64,000 nucleotides of DNA from Sedimentibacter sp. MB35-C1 (GTDB lineage: Bacteria; Bacillota; Clostridia; Tissierellales; Sedimentibacteraceae): assembly GCF_030913635.1 (NCBI RefSeq), contig NZ_CP133188.1, positions 2,108,001 through 2,172,000 of the forward strand, in the 5' to 3' direction. Below, one piece after another: positions 44,724 to 53,757 of this stretch. The translations under genes were made by a program, and so were the position numbers. How positions within the stretch are numbered: position 1 is the first letter of the stretch; the number at the start of each line of letters is the position of its first letter. Under the pieces are notes generated by a model, which searched no databases, was not told the DNA's origin, and saw nothing but the letters and a program-made list of their open reading frames with translations.

Positions 44724-44790
44724 GGGACGCACCTTTAAATAAAATAAAACAGAAGAGCAATTTTTATCAAATAAATAGTAGCAGGTTGCC

Positions 44791-45799
44791 ATGAAAACAA
44801 AAAAATTATATTTATTATTAATTATAGTCTTTATACTACTATCATTATTTTTATTTAATAAAGATGTGATTTTTCAGGAGGGTAATCCCATATCGGTATT
44901 AAAAGGCATAATTCAGCTTAATGGTACAAGTACATTTGTAAGGATAAAAGACAATCCGATAACTTATGTAACAAAAACAGGTAATAGTGAAGAATTGTTT
45001 AATTATATTGAAAAAGAGTATAATGTTGTGTTTAAAGAACAGATGGGTTCCGGGCATACATTTGAAGGTTCAGAAAAAAGTGTGATTCTGACATCCAAAC
45101 TGTATACCAGGTTCTATCAAATATGGGAGTACTCTGAGCTTAATATTATAAGTCTGAAGTTTTCTGCCATCATGGTTGAGGCTCTCAAAGAAGGACTTCC
45201 AAATGAAAATCTGATATATGAAAAAAGCATATCATTGGAGAATTTATTTGACCAAGAAGAAGTTGTAATTGATTTGTATTTTGAAAAATCACAGGAAGAA
45301 TCAGTTGAACCTAATACAGTATATGCTTTTTTACAATATAATAATAAAGTGTATGAATTAGGTACTGTAAGTAATTATGGATTGGAAGACTTAAAGGTGG
45401 AGGCTGTTGACAGAACCTTTGACGGTAAAAATGAAATTGAAATAGTAGGAGAACTGGGAGCCACCTATATTGAAATGAAATTAATCGGGTATAATGAAGA
45501 AACAAAGGAGTTAGTAAATCTTCTGACCATGGGGACTCCCGAATACATTGACTTAGATCATGATGGCACAGATGAGCTAATAGGTGTGTCAGCAGGTATT
45601 GTCCCCGGATATGTGAATATATACAGATGGAACGGAAAGCATTTTGAAATGGCGGAATATCAAAGGTGACGAAAAGTTTGTATTCAGGTTTAGAAATAAA
45701 AACGATACATTGTATATTGTTACCGGAAATTACTATGAAAATAATAAAATGATATTCAGATATTTCATATATAAGAGCGGAAAGATTTTTGAGCAATAA
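44791..45799 (+). pseudogene. Exported protein gene with a late frameshift
   Basis: Frame 1 runs from ATG 44791 to TGA at 45667-45669 (292 residues): N-terminal membrane anchor (LYLLLIIVFILLSLFLF), a middle domain and a C-terminal repeat-like part (TPEYIDLDHDGTDELIGVSAG, FG-GAP-like Asp-rich loop). The protein sense continues in another frame from about 45660 as KGDEKFVFRFRNKNDTLYIV..FRYFIYKSGKIFEQ, stop 45797-45799. A one-base change near CAAAGGTGAC separates the two, so either a true frameshift or a base-calling error. Confidence 0.65.
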
Positions 45800-45864
45800 G
45801 ATTAATTCTTAAAAGAAACGGTAAGTTTCTTGAGTAATTTAAAAAATAAATCTGTAATTGATAA

Positions 45865-46041
45865 TTTGATTTGTTAATTGATTCAGGGCATGTAATGCAG
45901 AATCTATATCTAAGCTGCGGAGCCGTAGGCTGCGGAACCTGTGCAATAGCTGCATTTGATCAGAAAGCTGCTGATGATTTTCTCAAGCTTGACGGAAAAG
46001 ATGAGTTTGTAATATATGCAGCACCTGTCGGCGTTGTGTAA
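45865..46041 (+). pseudogene. C-terminal fragment of a nitroreductase/SagB-type dehydrogenase
   Basis: The frame encodes IDSGHVMQNLYLSCGAVGCG..AIAAFDQKAADDFLKLDGKDEF..YAAPVG then stop. GHVMQNLYL..GCG..AIAAFD and PVG are hallmarks of the C-terminal part of the FMN-binding nitroreductase fold. The first two thirds of the gene are missing and a TAA closes the frame at 45862. Confidence 0.65.
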
Positions 46042-46143
46042 TGCTAAGAAAGCTCTTTTAAAATTAAAGATATATATCTTTAACAAATTATAGTATTGAA
46101 GGACAGATGAAATTGAAAAAGAAAAATATAAAAAACACTGGCA

Positions 46144-46284
46144 TTTGATAAGGTGGGCATTAGTAATAGATATTCGGCACACGCTGAATATCTGGACATA
46201 AGAGATGTTTATTCCGTTGTGAGAGAGTTTTTCGCATATTATAAGTATCTGAATTTAAATGTGTTTGATGACTTATATGGATGA
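46144..46284 (+). pseudogene. Orphan coding fragment of unknown family
   Basis: An open stretch encodes FDKVGISNRYSAHAEYLDIR, then VYSVVREFFAYYKYLNLNVF and a stop at 46282-46284. It has the look of real protein sequence but no start or ribosome site. I cannot name the parent gene. Confidence 0.35.
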
Positions 46285-46331
46285 ATATGGTATAATAAAA
46301 AACAAAATCTAAGGAGGCAGGTCGTCTAATA

Positions 46332-47012
46332 ATGAAAGCCATACAAAACTTTGAAGATTTCCTGGAAAATTTATATTGTGCAGGCATGAGCCTAGGCGGT
46401 GAGAACAGCGAAGGAATATTTGCCCTATGTGATTATTTTAAAGACAATGTGCTTTGGCATACCGGAGAACCAGACACCGATCCGTGGGAATGGAGAATGA
46501 GAGTTCTGAATGAAAGGAACGACATTGCCTATGGTAAGCTGTTTTTCAAGAAGAGCGGATATATAACGCAGGAATGGTATCCTTATTTTTACGCCGTAAG
46601 GCGCGGAAGCAATGAATTGCAGGAAGAGTATGAAGAAGGCAAAATAAGCCATCATGCGAAAAAAATCTATGAATTGCTGTGTGAGTACAAAGAGCTGCCT
46701 ATTCATCTGATTAAAAGATACGGAGGATTTTCCAAGGAAGATAAGACAAAGTTCGATAATAATGTCATAGAACTGCAGATGAAATTCTATATTTCCATGT
46801 GCGGAAGAGCAAGAAAAAAATCTAAGTCGGGAGAAGAATTTGGATGGTCATCAACTGTATTTTGTCTTGCGGAGGATTTTTTTGACGAAGAAGTCATAAG
46901 CGCTGCTGATGGAATAAGCTATGAAGAAGCCTACGAAAAAATCGAAAAGAAAATATATGAGCTGAATCCGAAAGCTGATCCGAAAAAGGTAAAAAAATTT
47001 ATTTTGGGATAG
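46332..47012 (+). CDS. AlkZ-related conserved protein
   Basis: 226 residues; TAAGGAGG about 20 bases upstream of the ATG and an extended -10 (TGGTATAAT at 46288-46296). The block VLWHTGEPDTDPWEWRMRVL and AYGKLFFKKSGYITQEWYPYF are typical of a clostridial family annotated as AlkZ-related (DNA glycosylase HTH_42-like). Activity is not established. The gene is intact, followed by a strong terminator, and marks the right side of the first pseudogene cluster. Confidence 0.65.
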   Translation: MKAIQNFEDFLENLYCAGMSLGGENSEGIFALCDYFKDNVLWHTGEPDTDPWEWRMRVLNERNDIAYGKLFFKKSGYITQEWYPYFYAVRRGSNELQEEYEEGKISHHAKKIYELLCEYKELPIHLIKRYGGFSKEDKTKFDNNVIELQMKFYISMCGRARKKSKSGEEFGWSSTVFCLAEDFFDEEVISAADGISYEEAYEKIEKKIYELNPKADPKKVKKFILG

Positions 47013-47024
47013 AGCAGAAGCATA

Positions 47025-47064
47025 CGTCAGGAACTGTGTTTTACGGTTCCTGACGCTATTTTTT
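47025..47064 (+). terminator. Terminator of the AlkZ-related gene
   Basis: CGTCAGGAAC (47025-47034) pairs with GTTCCTGACG (47046-47055); TATTTTTT follows. Confidence 0.85.
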
Positions 47065-47082
47065 AAGTGCTTTCAAATTTTA

Positions 47083-47370
47083 TTAAACCGGTATTGAAGA
47101 GCCTTTTGAATCTTCTTCAATAACTTTTTTTGTTTCGTCAGTTTGATATATTTCTACAATACGTTTGTGAGTTTCATTATCCTTGTCCTTTGTGCTAACA
47201 GCAATTACATTTATATATAGGTTTTCTCCCGGTTTGGATTCTTCCAGAACTATAGCATCCTGTGAAGGAATAAATCCTGCATCGGTGGCCACCCCGGAAT
47301 TAATTGCTGCCAGTGGAACTTCTTCCAAAGAAGCGGGTATGTTTGTTGCCGCAAATTCTACAATGTTGAA
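47083..47370 (-). pseudogene. C-terminal fragment of a MetQ/NlpA-type lipoprotein
   Basis: Minus-strand frame encodes FNIVEFAATNIPASLEEVPL..INSGVATDAGFIPSQDAI, NLYINVIAVSTKDKDNE and KKVIEEDSKGSSIPV, matching the C-terminal lobe of methionine-binding MetQ proteins. The N-terminal signal peptide and first lobe are missing, and the fragment is joined to an unrelated AIM24-type gene start. Confidence 0.7.
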
Positions 47371-47485
47371 GTTACATCATTGCTCCAGGTTCAGCAACAA
47401 TTGTTTCTTAGTAATCAAGACCTATTTCCACAAACTGAATGTCATCTCCGAAAATTCTGTAGTCAACTTGATGCGCTCTCTCCAT
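47371..47485 (-). pseudogene. N-terminal fragment of an AIM24/TIGR00266-family gene
   Basis: Begins at ATG 47483-47485 behind a good AAGGAGGG site and encodes MERAHQVDYRIFGDDIQFVE, then IGLDY, an in-frame TAA, ETIVAEPGAMM and another TAA. The sequence pattern (DY.IFGDD.QFVEI.LD..E.VIAEPGAMM) is the AIM24 N-terminus. It breaks exactly after GAMM where the MetQ fragment starts. Confidence 0.7.
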
Positions 47486-47695
47486 ATTATCCCTCCTTGA
47501 TACACATATAATTATGTATTTAATGTATGTTTGGATAGCAAAATTATTAGTAACATGCAACTGTTGCTATAAATTTTCTTGTGCAGAAATTAGTGCTGAT
47601 TTGCAAATGATTGAATTTTATCAAAAATAGGACACAGTTTTGCCACAAATTATAAGTATATTTGAATACAAATCTTAATGAGGAGAATAAATTTA

Positions 47696-48541
47696 ATGAA
47701 GAAAAAGAATATAAGAAGATTATTGCAAATTTTTTTCTTTGCACTTATTGGCTTGATTGCTATTAACAAAACTTTGGCAGAGTCGGGAATGGCAAGCATT
47801 CCATTTTTGTCAGAAGCCTCCCTTCATTCTCTTTGTCCATTTGGGGGAGTAGTAACACTTTATAATTTGTTTACATTGGGGGCGCTTATAAAGAAAATTC
47901 ATATGTCATCTGTAATACTTATGGGAATAATTTTTGTTTTAGCAATACTTTTTGGACCAGTGTTCTGCGGATGGGTTTGCCCTCTAGGTTCTGTACAAGA
48001 ATGGATTGGTAACATTGGTAGAAAAATATTTAAGAAAAGATACAATACTTTTGTTCCCCAGGAAATTCATAAAATACTTAGATATTTTAGATACGGTGTT
48101 TTAGCATGGGTTGTTTACATTACATCAATATCAGGTTACTTAATATTTGACAGTGTAGATCCATACCATGCGCTATTTACATTTTGGTCAGAAGAAACAG
48201 CAGTAACTGCAATTTTGGTGCTTGTTGTAACGCTTGTTATGTCCTTGTTTGTGGAAAGACCTTGGTGCAAGTATGCCTGCCCATATGGAGCTTTGCTTGG
48301 AATATTCAATAAGTTTAGAATTTTTAAGATAAGAAGAAACAAAACAACCTGCATTTCATGTAAGAAATGTGACAGTGCATGTCCTATGAATTTGAAAATT
48401 TCTGACAAGGAAGTTGTAGATGATTTGCAGTGTATAAGCTGCTATGAATGCACTTCAGAAAGAAGCTGCCCAGTAAGCAATACAGTGAATCTTATGACAA
48501 ATGCATCAACAGCAGAAAAGGAGGCCAACAGTGAAAATTAG
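47696..48541 (+). CDS. Membrane 4Fe-4S polyferredoxin-type protein (NapH-like)
   Basis: About 281 residues from the ATG at 47696 (AGGAG 47681-47685). Four to five membrane helices with CPFGG and FCGWVCPLGSVQEWIG in the first half, WCKYACPYGALLG before the C-terminal domain, and CISCKKCDSACPMNLK plus CISCYECTSERSCPVS as ferredoxin clusters. Related to NapH/NosR-type quinone-linked iron-sulfur proteins that move electrons across the membrane. It overlaps the next gene by 11 bases, so the pair is coupled. Confidence 0.85.
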   Translation: MKKKNIRRLLQIFFFALIGLIAINKTLAESGMASIPFLSEASLHSLCPFGGVVTLYNLFTLGALIKKIHMSSVILMGIIFVLAILFGPVFCGWVCPLGSVQEWIGNIGRKIFKKRYNTFVPQEIHKILRYFRYGVLAWVVYITSISGYLIFDSVDPYHALFTFWSEETAVTAILVLVVTLVMSLFVERPWCKYACPYGALLGIFNKFRIFKIRRNKTTCISCKKCDSACPMNLKISDKEVVDDLQCISCYECTSERSCPVSNTVNLMTNASTAEKEANSEN

Positions 48542-49256
48542 TATGAATAAAATAGCGCTTATAATAATTGTTGTAATATTTGGAGGAATTGCAGCTACTA
48601 TTTTTGCAGGTGTATGGTCTTCAGAGTCTGAAAAAGTTCCTGCGGTTTACAAAGAAGGGGATTTTCAGGGACAGTACAATCCAGAGGACATAAGAGGTTC
48701 ATATTATTTTGATGAGGTAGCTGAACTGTTTGAAATTGACAGAGATGTTCTCTATAAAGCATTCGGCCTTGAAAATTTAAGTGACCGTAATATTAAATCA
48801 AAAGACCTTGAGTCATTGTACATTAATATGGAAAATGAAATAGGAAACGGTTCAGTACAGCTATTTGTTGCTCTTTACAAAAATCTCCCAATTAGTTTTG
48901 AAGATACCTATTTGCCAGAGGCGGCTATTAATATTATACTTGAACACAATGAAAATCTAACAGAAGAAGTTAAAGAATATCTGCGTGAACACTCTGCTAA
49001 AATACCAGTTTTAAATGAGGATGACTTAGATGTAACTTTGGAGAGCCAAGAAGATGAAGAACAGGAAGAAGAAATTCTTGTATCTGGCAAAACTACTATT
49101 AAAGACATTCAGGATGCAGGAATAACAGATGAAAAGATAAAAGAAATTCTTGGAACTGATATTCCACCATCAAACACAAATATCAGAGATTATTGTCTTG
49201 AAAAAGGATTGTCATTTTCAGAAATTAAGGAAAAAATAAATGATCTTGTTCCATAA
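48531..49256 (+). CDS. Membrane-anchored partner of the 4Fe-4S protein
   Basis: About 241 residues; GTG at 48531 with AAGGAGG at 48518-48524. One N-terminal membrane helix (IALIIIVVIFGGIAATIFAGVW), then two similar small helical modules: EDIRGSYYFDEVAELFEIDRDVL and the C-terminal IKDIQDAGITDEKIKEILGTD..CLEKGLSFSEIKEKI, joined by an acidic linker (about 150-180). The helical modules are often fused to or encoded beside NapH-like proteins. Role in the electron-transfer complex is inferred from coupling. Confidence 0.7.
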   Translation: MKISMNKIALIIIVVIFGGIAATIFAGVWSSESEKVPAVYKEGDFQGQYNPEDIRGSYYFDEVAELFEIDRDVLYKAFGLENLSDRNIKSKDLESLYINMENEIGNGSVQLFVALYKNLPISFEDTYLPEAAINIILEHNENLTEEVKEYLREHSAKIPVLNEDDLDVTLESQEDEEQEEEILVSGKTTIKDIQDAGITDEKIKEILGTDIPPSNTNIRDYCLEKGLSFSEIKEKINDLVP

Positions 49257-49287
49257 TACATTAAAATAAAATTTATAATAATATTAT

Positions 49288-49323
49288 ACAATAAAAAACA
49301 CATGTACAGGTGTTTTTTATTGT
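49288..49323 (+). terminator. Terminator after the 4Fe-4S pair
   Basis: ACAATAAAAAACAC (49288-49301) pairs with GTGTTTTTTATTGT (49310-49323). Confidence 0.8.
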
Positions 49324-49373
49324 ATGATTGAATATGAAAGATATACAAAGAAGAACACGGATATGTTGCAGCA

Positions 49374-49490
49374 ATGCAGGTGGAAATAATAGACATGGCT
49401 ACAATAGCAGGTGAAAATGAGCTTTTGGATTATTTAAAAGAAGAAGAACTTGCAAATATCCAAGAGTATATGGAGAAAATAAATAAATAA
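49374..49490 (+). pseudogene. Small coding remnant
   Basis: Frame encodes MQVEIIDMATIAGENELLDY..EEELANIQEYMEKINK; the same sense extends upstream as EEHGYVAA without a start, and a second frame just before (MIEYERYTKKN) may be its displaced N-terminus. No ribosome site. A helical, acidic remnant of unknown family. Confidence 0.3.
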
Positions 49491-49579
49491 TTATATATTA
49501 AAACACTGAGGATGGTTTGTAAAAATCTTACACCAACAGATTTTAAAAATATGCAAACATTGGTTTTAATGATTAATAA

Positions 49580-49620
49580 AGGATACTATTTAATTGAAGA
49601 GTAGTATCCTTTATGTTTTT
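49580..49620 (+). terminator. Second terminator upstream of the YyaL gene
   Basis: AGGATACTA (49580-49588) pairs with TAGTATCCT (49602-49610), followed by TTATGTTTTT. Confidence 0.65.
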
Positions 49621-49662
49621 GGGTATAATAATTAGTAATAAATTTATGAGGGAGAGCTAAAT

Positions 49663-51708
49663 ATGACTGAATTAAAAAAAACAGCAAATCATTTGATAGA
49701 TGAAAAAAGCCCTTATCTGCTTCAGCATGCCCACAACCCCGTTGATTGGTATCCATGGGGTGATGAAGCTTTTGAAAAGGCAAAGTCAGAAGATAAGCCC
49801 GTTTTTCTTTCCATCGGTTATTCGACTTGTCATTGGTGCCATGTAATGGAGGGTGAATCTTTTGAGGATGAGGAAGTAGCTGAAATTATAAACAAACATT
49901 TTGTTCCTATAAAAGTAGACAGGGAGGAGCGTCCGGATATTGATTCTGTTTATATGAATGTGGCTCATAGAATTACCGGAAGCGGAGGATGGCCTCTTAC
50001 AATAATAATGACACCGCAGCAGAAACCTTTTTTTGCCGGTACATATATTCCGAAAAAAAGCAAGTATGGAATGACAGGACTTATTGAATTGCTTGAAATC
50101 GTTGCTGACAGATGGCAACATCAAAAAGATAGGCTGGTGGAGTCAAGCAATGTAATAACCCAAGAGATAAAAAAAATTGAAAATGAAAGTACTTCCGAAT
50201 TTGTTCTGTCAAAGAAAAATATCAGTGATGCTGCAAACATACTTGAGAGAAATTTTGATGAGGAGTACGGAGGGTTTTCGAAAAGCCCTAAATTTCCTCA
50301 ACCGAGCTATTTATTATTCCTTTTAAGTTATTATGCACTTGAAGGTGATAATGATGTGCTGTTTATGGTTGAGAAAACTCTTGAAAGCATGTTTGTGGGA
50401 GGAATGTTCGATCATGTTGGAAACGGATTTTCAAGATACTCAACAGATAACAGGTGGCTTGTTCCTCACTTTGAAAAAATGCTTTACGACAATGCGCTTC
50501 TTGTTACTGCATATTCATACGGCTATGCTGCAACAGGTATAAAACTTTACAAGAGCATAACAGATAAGGTTTTAAAATATGTGCTTAAAGAAATGACTCA
50601 TGAAAAGGGAGGTTTTTATTCCGCGCAGGATGCTGATAGCGAAGGAGAGGAAGGTAAGTATTATGTTTTTACTCCGGATGAAATAATAAATGTTCTCGGC
50701 AGAGAGGATGGAACGTATTTTAATGAGTATTATGGGATTACCCATAATGGGAATTTTGAAGGAAAAAACATACCTAATTTGCTTCAAAGAGAAGACTTTT
50801 ATGATGTTGATGAAAAAATTGAAGAACTTAATAAAAAGGTTTATGAATACAGAAAGACTAGAACTGTTCTTCACAAGGACGATAAAATTCTTGCTTCATG
50901 GAATGGTATGATGATTGCTGCATTTGCTGTTGCTCACAGAGTGTTTGGAGATGAAGACTATATTGATGCAGCTAAAAAGGCAATGAAGTTTGTTGATGAA
51001 GAATTAACAAATAATAAGGGATATTTGTGTGCACGATATAAAGACGGCTCCGTTCTTGAAAATGCAACTCTTGAAGATTATGCAATGATTCAGTGGGCTT
51101 TAATTGAACTCTATGAATCATCTTTTGAAATAGTATATTTGAAAAAGGCGTTGGACATAAATAAAAAAATGACTGAGTTGTTTTGGGATGAAGAAAATGG
51201 AGGCTTTTTTCTTGGAAGCAAGTATGGTGAAAAGCTTATTTATAATCCAAAGGACACTTATGACGGTGCTGTTCCTTCTGGGAATTCAGTTGCGGCATAC
51301 AATTTGGTAAGGTTATCCAGAATAACAGGAGATAAAAATATAGAGGAGTTGACAAAAAAGCAAATTGATTTTTTATCAGGAAGCATTGTTAAGTATCCTG
51401 CAGGCTATACATTTGCACTAATGGCTGCAATGTATGAACTATATCCTTCGGTTGAGGTTGTATGTATAGCAAAAGATGTGGAAGATTTACAAAATACCAT
51501 TAAAAAATTAAGCGGTCTATCTATGGTGAATACTACTGTGGTTGCATTTGCTTCCCAGGAGTCAGAGAATGTATCAAAGCATATTGGCTATATAAAAAAC
51601 TATTCAATGAAAAATAACAAAACAACATTTTACATATGCAAGAACAAGAATTGTTCTCTTCCAATTACGGATTTTGATGAAGTAAAAAAAGAGCTTAAAA
51701 CCAAATAA
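49663..51708 (+). CDS. YyaL-type thioredoxin-domain protein (DUF255)
   Basis: 681 residues, GAGGGAGAG before the ATG. N-terminal thioredoxin-like DUF255 domain with [19 protein letters not shown] and the redox motif [16 protein letters not shown], then [14 protein letters not shown]; the C-terminal 450 residues form an (alpha/alpha)6-barrel like those of GlcNAc 2-epimerases ([47 protein letters not shown]). Widespread but without a proven reaction. Monocistronic, with its own terminator. Confidence 0.92.
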   Translation: MTELKKTANHLIDEKSPYLLQHAHNPVDWYPWGDEAFEKAKSEDKPVFLSIGYSTCHWCHVMEGESFEDEEVAEIINKHFVPIKVDREERPDIDSVYMNVAHRITGSGGWPLTIIMTPQQKPFFAGTYIPKKSKYGMTGLIELLEIVADRWQHQKDRLVESSNVITQEIKKIENESTSEFVLSKKNISDAANILERNFDEEYGGFSKSPKFPQPSYLLFLLSYYALEGDNDVLFMVEKTLESMFVGGMFDHVGNGFSRYSTDNRWLVPHFEKMLYDNALLVTAYSYGYAATGIKLYKSITDKVLKYVLKEMTHEKGGFYSAQDADSEGEEGKYYVFTPDEIINVLGREDGTYFNEYYGITHNGNFEGKNIPNLLQREDFYDVDEKIEELNKKVYEYRKTRTVLHKDDKILASWNGMMIAAFAVAHRVFGDEDYIDAAKKAMKFVDEELTNNKGYLCARYKDGSVLENATLEDYAMIQWALIELYESSFEIVYLKKALDINKKMTELFWDEENGGFFLGSKYGEKLIYNPKDTYDGAVPSGNSVAAYNLVRLSRITGDKNIEELTKKQIDFLSGSIVKYPAGYTFALMAAMYELYPSVEVVCIAKDVEDLQNTIKKLSGLSMVNTTVVAFASQESENVSKHIGYIKNYSMKNNKTTFYICKNKNCSLPITDFDEVKKELKTK

Positions 51709-51713
51709 CATCT

Positions 51714-51737
51714 AAAACTCCCACCAGGGAGTTTTAT
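51714..51737 (+). terminator. Terminator of the YyaL-type gene
   Basis: AAAACTCCC (51714-51722), loop ACCA, GGGAGTTTT (51727-51735). Confidence 0.75.
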
Positions 51738-51889
51738 TATGGAAATATAAAAAGAAATATAACTTTTATTCATACATAACGAGTCAATGATGAAATTATT
51801 TAATTTTACATATTATTATTGCTATGATAAACTTTTCTAATGGTATTTAAAGAAATAATGACATTTCCATATGAAAGGAATAGTAGCAT

Positions 51890-52516
51890 ATGCTTGTTGA
51901 TTTGCATGTTCATGAATGCACATTTTCCAAAGACAGTAAAAACAGCTTAGAAGAAATTGTTGAAAGTGCCAAAAGAAAAGGCTTAGATGGCGTCTGTATA
52001 ACTGATCACGACAGTATGGGGCTTAAGGAAACAGCTGAAAAATATTCTAAGGAAGTTAATTTTCCTATTTTTGTAGGTGTTGAAGTTCTTACAAACCAAG
52101 GAGATATTTTAGCATTTGGAATTGACAGAATTCCTGACAAAAAGCTTGATGCACAGCAGTTCATTGATTATGTAAAAGAACTCAACGGTGTTTGCTTCAG
52201 TGCTCATCCTTTCAGAAACAACAACAGAGGTTTAGAGGAAAATTTATTGTCTGTTAATGGTTTGGACGGCATTGAGGTGCTAAATGGCAATACAGATTTG
52301 CAGGCTAATAAAAAGGCATTGGAGTATTGTAAAATTTTAGGGTTGCAAGCAATAGGTGCAAGTGATTCCCACAGTGAAAAAACACTTGGTAAATATGCAA
52401 CCAAGCTGCCTAAATGGGCAAATAATCTGGGGGAATTCATTGATGTTTTAAAGCTAGGGCAATGTAAGCCGGCAGTTCTTGAACACAGCGGCTATAGAAT
52501 TTTAGAGCAATTTTAG
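51890..52516 (+). CDS. PHP-domain phosphoesterase
   Basis: 208 residues. PHP metal-binding motifs are in order: DLHVHECTFSKDS, CITDHDSMG, FVGVEVLTNQGDILAFG, FSAHPFR and GASDSHSE. Family members hydrolyse phosphoesters such as 3',5'-bisnucleotides or histidinol phosphate; this short form lacks extra domains, so the substrate is open. AAAGGAA site before the ATG. It lies 57 bases before the ABC binding protein gene. Confidence 0.88.
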   Translation: MLVDLHVHECTFSKDSKNSLEEIVESAKRKGLDGVCITDHDSMGLKETAEKYSKEVNFPIFVGVEVLTNQGDILAFGIDRIPDKKLDAQQFIDYVKELNGVCFSAHPFRNNNRGLEENLLSVNGLDGIEVLNGNTDLQANKKALEYCKILGLQAIGASDSHSEKTLGKYATKLPKWANNLGEFIDVLKLGQCKPAVLEHSGYRILEQF

Positions 52517-52573
52517 TGTTAACTTAGGAGTTGTATTATTATAATTTAACATAACAATTTATGGAGGAAAAAA

Positions 52574-53671
52574 ATGAAAAAAATATTGTCTATTTTACTT
52601 TCTGTATTGATGATTTTTTCTTTAATAGGATGTTCTTCAACAGATAACAATGAAGAAATTGAAAAACCAGCAGAAAATAATGAGAGCGAAGCTGTTTCAG
52701 CTGACGAAGAAACGTGGAAAGCACATTACGATGAATCAATGAAAGATATAACACTAAATTTGTACGGAGTAACTGACGCTATTATTCCTGTTCTTGATGC
52801 ATTTACTGCTGACACAGGAATAAAGGTTGAAAATCTTACAATGAAAAACGGCGAAATTCTGCAAAGAATTCAAAACGAAAAAGATTCAGGAGTAGTTGTT
52901 GCTGATATCTGGTTTACTGGAGGAGCTGATGCATTTATTAGTGCAGCAGAAAATGGTCTTCTTGAATCATATGTATCAGAAGAATCTAAAAATATTGCTG
53001 ATGGAATGAAAGATGCTGACGGATATTGGTACGGTACATCTCTTACAGTTGTTAACTGGGTTGTTAACACAGAAATAATAGAAGAGCTTGGATTAGAGAT
53101 TCCTTCAAAGTGGGACGACCTGCTTCATCCAGAGCTGAATGGATTGGTTTCAATGTCTGATCCTGCATCTTCGGGAACAGCTTACAACACTGTTAGTGCA
53201 ATTCTTCAAACAAGAGGAGAAGAGGAAGGCTGGAACTATCTTGACAAATTAATAGCTCAGGTACCATTTTTTACAGCAAGAGGAAGCGATCCTGGTAAAA
53301 ATGTTATTGCAGGTGAAGCAGCTGTAGGAATAAATGCAGGCACTGGCGATAAGAGTTTGGAAGAAAATAACCCTCAGGTTAAAGTAATTTATCCAGAAGA
53401 CGGTACAGGATGGTGGCCACAGCCTGTTGCAATACTATCAGGATGTAAAAATCCGGAAGCTGCAAAAGTGTTCATAGATTGGCTGTTGTCAACAAAGGGA
53501 CTTGAAGAAGTAGGTAAGGCCCAGAATGCTTTGCTGGTACGTGATGATGTATCTGCTCCAGAAGGAATTTTAAGCCTTAAAGAAATTGAACTGTTCCCTA
53601 CAGATTTCAAAGCCAACGCATCTGAACGTGATGAGATTCTTTCAAAGTGGAACGAAAGAGTTAACAAATAG
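52574..53671 (+). CDS. ABC transporter substrate-binding lipoprotein (AfuA/FbpA-like)
   Basis: 365 residues, TGGAGG site. Signal peptide with lipobox LIGC (Cys at residue 20), acidic linker, then a type-2 periplasmic-binding fold: LNLYGVTDAIIPVLDAFTADTG, VVADIWFTGGADAFISAAENG, YGTSLTVVNWVVNTE, GTAYNTVSAIL. This is the Fe3+/phosphonate/polyamine-type family. It binds the solute outside the membrane for the permease and ATPase that follow. The ligand (iron chelate, 2-aminoethylphosphonate or other) is not decided by sequence. Confidence 0.88.
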   Translation: MKKILSILLSVLMIFSLIGCSSTDNNEEIEKPAENNESEAVSADEETWKAHYDESMKDITLNLYGVTDAIIPVLDAFTADTGIKVENLTMKNGEILQRIQNEKDSGVVVADIWFTGGADAFISAAENGLLESYVSEESKNIADGMKDADGYWYGTSLTVVNWVVNTEIIEELGLEIPSKWDDLLHPELNGLVSMSDPASSGTAYNTVSAILQTRGEEEGWNYLDKLIAQVPFFTARGSDPGKNVIAGEAAVGINAGTGDKSLEENNPQVKVIYPEDGTGWWPQPVAILSGCKNPEAAKVFIDWLLSTKGLEEVGKAQNALLVRDDVSAPEGILSLKEIELFPTDFKANASERDEILSKWNERVNK

Positions 53672-53689
53672 AACTAGATTAATATAATA

Positions 53690-53737
53690 AACAAGCTGTG
53701 CATAGAATTTAAGATTCTTTTTCACAGCTTGTTTATT
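53690..53737 (+). terminator. Intra-operon attenuating hairpin after the binding-protein gene
   Basis: AACAAGCTGTG (53690-53700) pairs with CACAGCTTGTT (53723-53733), followed by TATTATT. It would reduce read-through so that the binding protein is made in excess over the membrane parts. Confidence 0.65.
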
Positions 53738-53757
53738 ATTAAAGGAGCAGTGATATT

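Larger units (their letters stand above)
49257..49662. other. 406-base region between the 4Fe-4S pair and the YyaL gene
   Basis: Contains the terminator at 49288, the small remnant at 49374-49490 and a second terminator at 49580. A TATAAT at 49624-49629 is a possible -10 for the YyaL gene. Confidence 0.4.
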
